From Bacillaceae bacterium (GTDB taxonomy: Bacteria; Bacillota; Bacilli; Bacillales_A; Planococcaceae): a stretch of 10,764 bases of DNA. The notes beneath the pieces were generated by a model. That model did no database searches, was not told the DNA's origin, and was given only the letters and a program-made list of their open reading frames with translations. The position numbers were made by a program, and so were the translations under genes. Below are positions 1 to 5,622 of the stretch, piece after piece; position 1 is the first letter of the stretch; the number at the start of each line of letters is the position of its first letter. The stretch is taken from the NCBI GenBank assembly GCA_030149685.1, contig JASLGI010000053.1, forward strand, positions 1 through 10,764, given 5' to 3'.

Positions 1-135
1 AGATAAACTACTGCCCAGAAACGTCCAAAGACGCCAACGGGTTAGCAGAAACTATCGAGTTAAGGTAGTTTTTAACGTAGCCGTAACCGTAACCAATCGG
101 TTCTCTGTCATACAGTGCTAAAGCTCTACGAAGGA
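1..135 (+). promoter_or_regulatory. M-box (ykoK-type) Mg2+ riboswitch aptamer, 5' end missing
   Basis: This is the 3' portion of an M-box aptamer, a Mg2+-sensing RNA that usually controls mgtE-type genes in Firmicutes. The conserved blocks are visible: CTGCCCAGAAACGTCCAAAG near 11-30, the following GACGCCAACGGGTTAGCAGAAA, the TAAGGTAGTTTTTAACG segment near 61-77, and the hallmark TACAGTGCTAAAGCTCTACG at 111-130. The first helix strand and the promoter lie upstream of the window, so the element is partial. The gene downstream encodes an MgtE transporter, which fits the family's usual target. In the Mg2+-bound state the 3' closing strand (about 122-135) should be held in the aptamer, leaving the downstream terminator free to form. 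Confidence 0.93.
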
Positions 136-221
136 GGCTTACATAAGCCGGCGTTCTTTAAATACCTTGTTACAAAGGGTTTTTACGTACGCTTTGTTTA
201 AGACATCCTTCTTTTAGAGCT
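122..221 (+). promoter_or_regulatory. Antiterminator of the M-box switch
   Basis: The 3' strand of the aptamer is complementary to the left arm and loop of the terminator. AGCTCTA (122-128) pairs with TAGAGCT (215-221), and GAAGGA (130-135) pairs with TCCTTC (206-211). That gives 13 base pairs interrupted only by C129 facing TTT 212-214. Between the strands, GGCTT/AAGCC (136-140/145-149) and ACAAAG/CTTTGT (172-177/192-197) can form side hairpins. Pairing here removes the terminator's left arm (200-210), so the fold should allow read-through into mgtE when Mg2+ is low. The base pairing is read directly; the switching logic is the known M-box mechanism. Confidence 0.82.
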
Positions 222-238
222 AAGGATGTCTTTTTCTT
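200..238 (+). terminator. Intrinsic terminator of the M-box expression platform
   Basis: A perfect 11-bp stem, AAGACATCCTT (200-210) with AAGGATGTCTT (222-232), encloses an 11-nt loop and ends in a T-tract (231-235, then CTT). It lies between the M-box aptamer and the first open frame. It is mutually exclusive with the antiterminator because residues 206-210 are shared, so it is the OFF structure of the riboswitch. Confidence 0.9.
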
Positions 239-265
239 ATTTTACAAATTCAAGGGGGTGGTGGA

Positions 266-403
266 ATGGACATTCCGAATCGAAAAAGCACGAAAGATAT
301 ACCGGAGCCTTCCCCACACTCTTTTACGTGGGAAGGTCGATCAGTTGAGGAGGATTTTTATTTATGGAAAAACAGTTTCAACTCGAAACGACTGGGCAAT
401 TAA
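266..403 (+). CDS. Putative 45-aa leader ORF between M-box and mgtE
   Basis: This small frame starts at ATG 266 with a strong ribosome binding site (AAGGGGGTG, 252-260) at good spacing. It reads MDIPNRKSTKDIPEPSPHSF, then WEGRSVEEDFYLWKNSF, and ends at TAA 401-403. I recognise no family. It overlaps the start of mgtE by 40 nt in another frame. Its stop overlaps an ATG (403-405, TAATG) that is in frame with mgtE and corresponds to MgtE Met14, the classic geometry of translational coupling. Residues 11-17 (D-I-P-E-P-S-P) alternate acidic residues and prolines, reminiscent of the enterobacterial MgtL leader peptide. The codons for PSPH form the left arm of a hairpin (308-336). It could instead be a chance frame; the good Shine-Dalgarno sequence is the main support. 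Confidence 0.45.
   Translation: MDIPNRKSTKDIPEPSPHSFTWEGRSVEEDFYLWKNSFNSKRLGN
308..336 (+). promoter_or_regulatory. Hairpin just upstream of the mgtE ribosome binding site
   Basis: CCTTCCCCAC (308-317) pairs with GTGGGAAGG (328-336), nine base pairs with one bulged C and a 10-nt loop. No T-tract follows, so it is not an intrinsic terminator. It sits inside the putative leader ORF and ends 10 nt before the mgtE Shine-Dalgarno sequence GAGGAGG (347-353). A ribosome translating the leader would open it. Whether it affects mgtE translation is inference. Confidence 0.5.
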
Positions 404-1344
404 TGACAGAAGAATACATTGCCTTAAGCGATACATTTACGGTCGAACAGTCCGTGCAACATGTGCGCAACCACGTCGAAAATAAAACGAATATTCACTA
501 TTTATTTGTCGTGAATGAAGAACGCGACTTACTCGGAGTTTTATCCTTGCGTGAATTACTAAGCGCATCTGGAGAACTCCCAATTACATCGGTCATGATG
601 AAAAACGTCATCTCGCTTCCTACCGATATGGACCAAGAACGAGCAGCTCTTTTATTCCAAGAACATGACTTCGTTTCAATGCCCGTCGTTAGCAAGGCAG
701 GTAAGCTCGTCGGAGTTATTCACGTAGAAGATATTTTAGATGTCATGGAACAAGAAACAACAGAAGACTTTCATAAAATGGCTCCTGTTTCATCGTTTGA
801 AGTGAGTTTAACAGATGCGGGAATTTCAACACTTTACCGAAAACGCGTCGTTTGGCTCGTCGTATTAGTATTTATGAATGTGTTCTCAGGAGCAGGAATT
901 GCGCATTTCGAAGATGTCATCGAAGCGAACTTAGCACTCGTCTTTTTCTTACCTTTACTCGTTGACAGCGGTGGAAATGCCGGTTCACAAGCATCCACTT
1001 TAATTATCCGGTCGATGGCACTTGGAGAAGTTCGTATGAAAGACTGGATGAAAATGTTTACGAAAGAAATTTCAGTATCTATTTTACTCGGTCTTACAAT
1101 GGCACTCGCTGTTTCAGGTATCGGCTGGTGGCGCGGTGGACCAGATATTGCACTCGTCGTTGCATTAACGATGGTCGCAACAGTAATGATGGGAAGCTTA
1201 ATTGGTATGAGCTTACCGTTTATCTTTAGAAAATTAAACTTAGACCCAGCAACTGCAAGTGCCCCACTCATTACGTCAATTGCTGATATTGTCGGAGTAC
1301 TTATTTACTTCTCAATCGCTAGTGCATTACTTCCAACGGTGTAA
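364..1344 (+). CDS. mgtE: Magnesium channel/transporter MgtE, form lacking the N domain
   Basis: This is a membrane Mg2+ channel/transporter of the MgtE family. Residues 14-70 and 75-130 form two CBS domains (starting LMTEEYIALSDTFTVEQ). About 130-160 matches the connecting plug helix (ETTEDFHKMAPV). Five membrane segments follow at about 160-180, 188-212, 233-255, 262-288 and 298-322. The family signature LPLLVDSGGNAGSQ is at 196-209, and DPATASAPLITSIADIVG contains Asp308, the likely equivalent of the pore-lining Asp432 of the Thermus protein. At 326 aa it is about 120 residues shorter than canonical MgtE, and the whole N-terminal helical domain is absent. Start ATG 364 follows GAGGAGG (347-353); Met14 (ATG 403) is a possible second start coupled to the leader ORF. 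It is the first large gene after the M-box, so induction at low Mg2+ is expected. Confidence 0.93.
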   Translation: MEKQFQLETTGQLMTEEYIALSDTFTVEQSVQHVRNHVENKTNIHYLFVVNEERDLLGVLSLRELLSASGELPITSVMMKNVISLPTDMDQERAALLFQEHDFVSMPVVSKAGKLVGVIHVEDILDVMEQETTEDFHKMAPVSSFEVSLTDAGISTLYRKRVVWLVVLVFMNVFSGAGIAHFEDVIEANLALVFFLPLLVDSGGNAGSQASTLIIRSMALGEVRMKDWMKMFTKEISVSILLGLTMALAVSGIGWWRGGPDIALVVALTMVATVMMGSLIGMSLPFIFRKLNLDPATASAPLITSIADIVGVLIYFSIASALLPTV

Positions 1345-1380
1345 TCGCTTCTTTAAGGCAATAGAAAGTAGGCGATGTAT

Positions 1381-2100
1381 ATGTCCGTCGGAGAAACATT
1401 ATTTAAATTATCATTTGCGATGTTACTCGGTTTTTTAATTGGTTTAGACCGTCAAATTAAACATAAACCACTCGGTATGAAAACGTCGATGATTATGAGT
1501 GTCGCAAGCGCGTTACTTACAATCGTCTCTATTGAAGCTTTTTTAACATATGCTACACCAACATTTCGAAATATGGATCCGATGCGACTTGCTGCTCAAA
1601 TTGTGAGCGGTGTCGGTTTCCTCGGTGCAGGAGTCATTTTACAACGACGCAACGATGTCATTTCAGGACTGACGAGCGCTGCGCTCATTTGGTCCGCTGC
1701 GGGAATCGGCATCGCCGTTGCAGTCGGCTTATACATCGAAGCAACTTTTGCTACATTCCTTTTCATTAGTGCTGTTAATGTCATTCCTCATTTCGTGAAA
1801 AAGCTCGGACCTGAGCAACTTCGCCAACACGAAATCGCCGTACGGCTCGTCACGGAAGGAGAAGTGTCGTTAACAGATCTCATTCGCACGATTGAAGGAA
1901 AAACATTTACGATGGAAGCAGCAACGAAACTGCTCGTTGAACCGATCGAAGTTCGTCGATTAAAAATTCAAGATCTCCCGAATAATGAACAACAAATCGA
2001 ATTGCGACTCGTGGCCCCCGAATCGCAATATACGACAGAAGTGTACTACATGTTTAAAAAGATTCCAGAAGTGAAACGAGTCGACGTCGAACGACTATAA
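1381..2100 (+). CDS. MgtC/SapB-family membrane protein
   Basis: This is a family member of MgtC/SapB (YhiD type). The N-terminal half is a membrane domain with about four or five helices. It carries the signatures LLGFLIGLDRQ, then KTSMIMSVASALLT, then RLAAQIVSGVGFLGAGVIL and GLTSAALIWSAAGIGIAVAVGLY. The C-terminal part (about 150-239) is soluble, with an alternating strand/helix pattern that fits the ACT-like tail of longer MgtC proteins. MgtC proteins are linked to growth at low Mg2+, and in Salmonella MgtC acts on the ATP synthase; the role here is not known. The start at ATG 1381 (MSVGETLFKL) lies 8 nt after AAGTAGG; ATG 1375 is in frame but too close to that site. It lies 36 nt after mgtE with no terminator between, so it is very likely part of the M-box operon. 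Its stop codon is embedded in the next gene's Shine-Dalgarno sequence. Confidence 0.88.
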   Translation: MSVGETLFKLSFAMLLGFLIGLDRQIKHKPLGMKTSMIMSVASALLTIVSIEAFLTYATPTFRNMDPMRLAAQIVSGVGFLGAGVILQRRNDVISGLTSAALIWSAAGIGIAVAVGLYIEATFATFLFISAVNVIPHFVKKLGPEQLRQHEIAVRLVTEGEVSLTDLIRTIEGKTFTMEAATKLLVEPIEVRRLKIQDLPNNEQQIELRLVAPESQYTTEVYYMFKKIPEVKRVDVERL

Positions 2101-2112
2101 GGAGGGGTTTCT

Positions 2113-2382
2113 ATGATGAAACATTGGGAAGAACGTACTTATTTTTTAACCCTTGCACTACGTAATAATGATATCGAACGTGTGCACAATGATTGGCTAT
2201 CTTTGCAACCGAAGGAGCGACAACTGTATATTCAATCACTTGCCCCGAGTGATTACCTCCTGCTCGACAGACGCTACCCAAGGTGGAAAGAGACCATTCA
2301 TTATGAACAAAAACACTACCCAAAGTGGTACAAAATCCACGTAAGAAAAAAGTCAAAAGCACTCACTACTCCTAAAAAATAA
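2113..2382 (+). CDS. Small basic protein of unknown function, third gene of M-box operon
   Basis: I do not recognise this 89-aa protein. It is soluble-looking, with no membrane segment or signal peptide. It is rich in aromatic and basic residues, with a short internal echo: RRYPRWKETIHYE then KHYPKWYKIHVRKK (two Y-P-[RK]-W units about 16 residues apart). The tail is lysine-rich (RKKSKALTTPKK). The ribosome binding site AAGGAGGGG begins within the TAA stop of the mgtC-like gene (2098-2107), so translation is probably coupled to it. A terminator follows directly, making this the last gene of the magnesium operon. The start could be either of two adjacent ATGs (2113 or 2116). The strong SD, tight spacing and operon position argue that it is real. 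Confidence 0.72.
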   Translation: MMKHWEERTYFLTLALRNNDIERVHNDWLSLQPKERQLYIQSLAPSDYLLLDRRYPRWKETIHYEQKHYPKWYKIHVRKKSKALTTPKK

Positions 2383-2430
2383 AAGAAGCCGCTCATCTAT
2401 TATAAATGTAATAGACGAGCGGCTTTTCGT
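2374..2430. terminator. Bidirectional intrinsic terminator between the Mg operon and the DUF4870 gene
   Basis: AAGCCGCTCATCTATTA (2386-2402) pairs with TAATAGACGAGCGGCTT (2409-2425), 17 positions with a single A/C mismatch and a 6-nt loop. TTTT follows on the plus strand (2424-2427). An A-rich run at 2374-2384 supplies the T-tract for the minus strand. Convergent genes end on both sides, so it serves both. Confidence 0.9.
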
Positions 2431-2434
2431 TTCA

Positions 2435-2755
2435 TTAAACGATATATTTAACGACTGGATAATAATAATCTTCTCCACGAACCGTGCGTACGATTGCAAT
2501 GATCGGGACGAATAACCACATTAAACCGAAAATTGGCATGATTAAAAAACCGATGAGAACATACATTAATACTGCTGAAATCGCAAATCCTGCACCGATG
2601 AACAATTGAAACAGTAATGCTTGAATCGATTGACGTTTCAGTGTCATATCCCCTGTGACGAAACTGCCGACTAAATACATAATGACAGGTACTAAAAACG
2701 GCGCAAAAAATGCACTCGCATGTAAAATAATTTGTAACCCTTGTCTTTCTTGCAT
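2435..2755 (-). CDS. DUF4870 family membrane protein
   Basis: This 106-aa integral membrane protein belongs to the DUF4870 (Tic20-like) group. It has three hydrophobic stretches: about 8-31 (ILHASAFFAPFLVPVIMYLVG), about 45-66 (ALLFQLFIGAGFAISAVLM) and about 67-90. Family hallmarks are the early His in the first helix, the charged TGDMTLKRQSIQALLFQL junction, and the C-terminal GEDYYYPVVKYIV. The function of the family is unknown. The start ATG at 2755 lies 7 nt after a near-ideal SD (AAGGAGGT, complement of 2763-2770). It is transcribed alone, facing the end of the magnesium operon; there is no evidence that it belongs to that pathway. Confidence 0.85.
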   Translation of the reverse strand: MQERQGLQIILHASAFFAPFLVPVIMYLVGSFVTGDMTLKRQSIQALLFQLFIGAGFAISAVLMYVLIGFLIMPIFGLMWLFVPIIAIVRTVRGEDYYYPVVKYIV

Positions 2756-2811
2756 ACGTATGACCTCCTTTATCCTTATCTATACTACGGATGAGACAGA
2801 AAAAAAGTTGC

Positions 2812-2850
2812 AAAAAAGGAAGATATTTCGCAGGTAACGAAATATCTTCC
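2812..2850 (-). terminator. Intrinsic terminator of pepF
   Basis: A perfect 13-bp stem, GGAAGATATTTCG (2818-2830) with CGAAATATCTTCC (2838-2850), has a 7-nt loop. On the minus strand it is followed by TTTTTTG (complement of 2812-2817). It lies 8 nt after the pepF stop codon. Confidence 0.93.
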
Positions 2851-2858
2851 TCACTTAA

Positions 2859-4655
2859 TTATTTTGTTAATTGTTTTAATTCATCAACGAGTGAGCCGAT
2901 ATAAGCAATCGTTTCACGTAATGGTCCGTCAGTTGTAATATCGACACCTGCCATTTTTGCTAACTCAGCAGGACGTTTCGATCCTCCTGCGCGAAGCACT
3001 TCTAACCAGTCATTAACAGCAGGTGTTCCTTCTTTTAAAATGCGCTGAGAAACTGCAGTCGAAATCGTAAGGCCCGCACTATACGTATATGGATATAAGC
3101 CCATGTAGTAATGCGGCTGGCGCATCCACGTAAGTTCTGCTCCTTCTTCAATCTCCACTACATCTCCCCAAAATGCTTCAAGTACTTCTCGTTTTAAACG
3201 ATTCAGTAACGGTGCATTGACACTTCCACCTGCATCAATCACTTCATACACTTTTCGTTGATAAGCTGCTTCGAGTAAGTGAGTGACGAAGTTATGATAA
3301 TACGTATTAGAAATAATCGATGCGATCACCCAACGTTTGAAACGATCATCTGTTGAATTTTTTAATAAATGATTCGTCATTAACATTTCATTCATCGTTG
3401 ATGGCGCTTCAACAAAATACATCGATGTACGTGCATTGAAGTAATTTTGGTGTTGATGCGCATGTTGGAAGTGTCCTGCGTGTCCTAGCTCGTGTGTCAA
3501 TGTAAAGACATCTTCCATGCCTCCTGTCCAACTCATCAGCACGTATGATTGATATCCATACGGACTTGAACAAAACGCTCCTGTCGACTTCCCAATATTT
3601 TGTGCAAAATCAATCCAGCGGTGATCGAATGCTTCATGGAGCATTGCTGTATATTCTTCGCCCATTACTTCTAATGAATCGAGTACATATTTTTTCGCAT
3701 CATCCATCGTCACTTGTGGCACATACTCTGGGTCGAGCGGTGCTTTCAAATCAGCGAATGTCATCTTTTCTAACCCGTACACTTCTTGAATCAGTTTTGC
3801 ATATTCACGCATAATTGGTGCTAGTTCTTCCATAATGACATCGATTTGACGATTGTACATATCACGTGTCACTTTTTGCGGAAATAATAAGTAATCAATC
3901 ACAGAATCAAATCCGCGTAATGTCGCTTCTGTTTTTTCTTGTTGTAAATGCATGTCATACGTTTTTGCTGTCGTATTTTCATAATCGCGAAGTTTATTAT
4001 AAAACGCTTCATATGCTGCACGGCGAATCGTTGTATTCGGATGTGTATCCCATTTTCCTTCGAATAAGTTATAACTCATCGGATACGTTTTCCCATCTAC
4101 TGTTAACGGATCAAACGCGATGTCTGTTAATTTCGTCGTATTATATAAACTATAAGGTCCATTAAATGTCGAACTAAATGCAGACAATGCTTTTTCTACC
4201 TCGGGATGTAATTGGTGAGGTTTCCATTCAATTAAATCATTTAAGTAATTTGCGAAACGCTCATCACTAGTTGCTGCCTCTTGTAATACATCTTCTTCTA
4301 ATGCGAGTAATTCACTATCGATAAAAGATAGTGTACTTTGAAACTCTGCATAAAACGCATAAAACTTGCTGCTACGTTCTTGATGCTTCGTATTCGTTCC
4401 ATCAACACTCTCTGAAAGGCTAGCATATGTGCTAATTGGCACGAGACGCTCTAACGCTTTTTCATAACGGTCCATTACTTGAAGGATATCTTTTGTCGTT
4501 TGAATATTTCCTTGCCACTCATCACTAAATGCATGAACCTCTTTTTTTAATGAAGTGACTGCTTCTTCATATGCTTCTTCTGTTTCAAACAACGGCGTAA
4601 GATCCCATGTTTCTTCTACAGGGACTTCTTCACGTTTTACTAATTCTTTTGCCAT
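2859..4655 (-). CDS. pepF: Oligoendopeptidase F (M3 family zinc metallopeptidase)
   Basis: This cytoplasmic zinc endopeptidase degrades short peptides. The M3 family motif HELGH (in FTLTHELGHAGHF) supplies His388, catalytic Glu389 and His392; Glu416 in VEAPSTMNEM is the expected third zinc ligand. The helical N-terminal lobe (about 20-200), LYNTTKLTDIAFDPL, and the C-terminal MRQPHYYMGLYPYTYSAGL are all typical of the PepF group. At 598 aa it is full length. I chose ATG 4655 because the SD AAAGGAG (complement of 4664-4670) sits 8 nt before it; an in-frame GTG at 4664 abuts that SD and is too close. It is followed by its own terminator and preceded by the terminator of the lipoprotein gene, so it appears monocistronic. 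A TAAAAT on the minus strand (complement of 4686-4691) could be its -10 box, without a convincing -35. Confidence 0.95.
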   Translation of the reverse strand: MAKELVKREEVPVEETWDLTPLFETEEAYEEAVTSLKKEVHAFSDEWQGNIQTTKDILQVMDRYEKALERLVPISTYASLSESVDGTNTKHQERSSKFYAFYAEFQSTLSFIDSELLALEEDVLQEAATSDERFANYLNDLIEWKPHQLHPEVEKALSAFSSTFNGPYSLYNTTKLTDIAFDPLTVDGKTYPMSYNLFEGKWDTHPNTTIRRAAYEAFYNKLRDYENTTAKTYDMHLQQEKTEATLRGFDSVIDYLLFPQKVTRDMYNRQIDVIMEELAPIMREYAKLIQEVYGLEKMTFADLKAPLDPEYVPQVTMDDAKKYVLDSLEVMGEEYTAMLHEAFDHRWIDFAQNIGKSTGAFCSSPYGYQSYVLMSWTGGMEDVFTLTHELGHAGHFQHAHQHQNYFNARTSMYFVEAPSTMNEMLMTNHLLKNSTDDRFKRWVIASIISNTYYHNFVTHLLEAAYQRKVYEVIDAGGSVNAPLLNRLKREVLEAFWGDVVEIEEGAELTWMRQPHYYMGLYPYTYSAGLTISTAVSQRILKEGTPAVNDWLEVLRAGGSKRPAELAKMAGVDITTDGPLRETIAYIGSLVDELKQLTK

Positions 4656-4694
4656 CTTGACCACTCCTTTTATGTAGTGCTTTCTATTTTACCG

Positions 4695-4733
4695 CAAAAA
4701 AGAAGAATAAGAGAGAAATATCTCTTATCCTTC
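4695..4733 (-). terminator. Intrinsic terminator of the lipoprotein gene
   Basis: GAAGAATAAGAGA (4702-4714) pairs with TCTCTTATCCTTC (4721-4733) with one mismatch and a 6-nt loop. A TTTTTT run follows on the minus strand (complement of 4696-4701). It starts 8 nt after the lipoprotein stop codon. Confidence 0.88.
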
Positions 4734-4740
4734 TAAAAAA

Positions 4741-5451
4741 TTATTCATCTTCTACGTGAATGTCAAACTCTTCTTCGATAGACTCTTCTAACTCACGGAA
4801 CATGACACGAATTTTGTAATCACCTGGATTTTTAAATTCATAATTTGCTGTGTACACTCCTGGTGATGTTTCTTCTGCTTTTACTTCTCGTTCGACGACA
4901 AGTTCATTTTGCATCACTTCGTAATATACTTCACGTTCTGACAATGCTTCACCTTCCGCTGTTTTTAACTCAACAGTTAAAGGCGTTTCTTCAAATCGTT
5001 TTGTTTTTTCTGGAATGTTCGATACGACAGAAGTTTGTTCTTCCACATCACCAACTACTAGTTTTGCTTCTGGTTCGACTACAGTTCCTTCTACATCAAC
5101 GATCGCTTGAATCTGATACGTTCCTTCATCTTCAAACTGAAGCGTCGTCTGATATTTTCCTTTTCCTTCATCATTCGCCATCAATGGTGTCACTTGTTCA
5201 GGTGTTGCACTTTCCCACATATTAAATAAAACACTCGCATCTTTTACTTCTTTTCCACCTTTTGTTACATCGACTGTAATAGCGACTGGCTCATCTGTAT
5301 CTGCTGTACTTGCAAAAGATAAAGCCGCTTCAATATCTCCGTCTTTTTCAGTACTTTGCATCGTAACTCCTCCATCAGTTTCATTCGATGAACAAGCTGT
5401 TAAGAAAACTCCTAAAATGAGAGCGCTAAATAAAAACAAATATTTCTTCAT
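4741..5451 (-). CDS. Predicted lipoprotein with two YtkA/FixH-like domains
   Basis: This 236-aa protein begins with a lipoprotein signal: MKKYLFLFSALILGVFL then lipobox LTAC, so Cys20 is the likely lipidated residue and the protein is anchored outside the membrane. The mature part is acidic and beta-rich. It reads as two tandem Ig-like YtkA/FixH-type domains. The first is about 40-135 (VAITVDVTKGGKEVKDASVLFNMW ... GKYQTTLQFEDEGTYQIQAIVDV). The second is about 150-234 (PLTVELKTAEGEALSEREVYYEVM ... GVYTANYEFKNPGDYKIRVMF). The two share the pattern of G-x-Y near the middle and G-x-Y-x-I near the end. The biochemical role of this family in Firmicutes is unclear; a link to copper or cytochrome oxidase is only suggested by the FixH name. 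The SD AAGGAAGG lies 7 nt before ATG 5451. It is divergent from a two-component pair. Confidence 0.82.
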   Translation of the reverse strand: MKKYLFLFSALILGVFLTACSSNETDGGVTMQSTEKDGDIEAALSFASTADTDEPVAITVDVTKGGKEVKDASVLFNMWESATPEQVTPLMANDEGKGKYQTTLQFEDEGTYQIQAIVDVEGTVVEPEAKLVVGDVEEQTSVVSNIPEKTKRFEETPLTVELKTAEGEALSEREVYYEVMQNELVVEREVKAEETSPGVYTANYEFKNPGDYKIRVMFRELEESIEEEFDIHVEDE

Positions 5452-5528
5452 TCTAAATCCTTCCTTTCATGGTAAAATAAATAGATAGAAATTACTTTTC
5501 TTCACAAAATATGTCTTAAACGAGGAGA

Positions 5529-5558
5529 TTGTATGAAGTTTTATAGAAATTCATACAA
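5529..5558. promoter_or_regulatory. Inverted repeat, candidate operator between lipoprotein and two-component genes
   Basis: TTGTATGAA (5529-5537) and TTCATACAA (5550-5558) form a perfect 9-bp inverted repeat. The spacer is 12 nt and the half-sites are 21 bp apart centre to centre, about two helical turns. It sits in the 171-bp divergent intergenic region. Other inverted pairs are interlaced with it: GAAGTTT/AAACTTC (5535-5541/5557-5563) and TTCACAAA/TTTGTGAA (5501-5508/5571-5578). The response regulator encoded next door is the obvious candidate ligand, but that is inference. Confidence 0.5.
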
Positions 5559-5571
5559 ACTTCTTATGACT

Positions 5572-5598
5572 TTGTGAAAATAGTGATACACGTACAAT
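5572..5598 (+). promoter_or_regulatory. Possible promoter of the two-component operon
   Basis: TACAAT (5593-5598) matches the -10 consensus at five of six positions and lies 24 nt before the response regulator start. The best -35 match, TTGTGA (5572-5577), is weak and its spacing is only 15 nt. That could suit an activator-dependent promoter, with the inverted repeats immediately upstream. Confidence 0.4.
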
Positions 5599-5622
5599 AC
5601 TTTACAAAGAGGTGTAATTTCA

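Noticed and set aside
258..485. GTG-started 75-aa frame overlapping the mgtE start
   Set aside because: The GTG abuts or overlaps the SD-like AAGGGGGTG, giving no usable spacing, and the frame runs deep into mgtE. The frame starting at ATG 266 fits the SD much better.
834..1271. 145-aa frame antisense to mgtE
   Set aside because: No SD, no recognisable domain, composition explained by the reverse complement of membrane-helix codons; it is a shadow of mgtE.
2448..2813. 121-aa minus-strand frame overlapping the DUF4870 gene
   Set aside because: It is the out-of-frame reading of a clear DUF4870 protein with an ideal SD; its own sequence is Cys/His/Arg-rich noise.
3545..4165. Plus-strand frames of 89 and 99 aa inside pepF, and similar ones inside the lipoprotein, kinase and his genes
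   Set aside because: No SD, no domain, and they lie entirely opposite or out of frame to well-supported genes.
2859..4664. GTG 4664 as the pepF start
   Set aside because: It abuts the SD AAAGGAG, leaving no spacing; ATG 4655 lies 8 nt after it.
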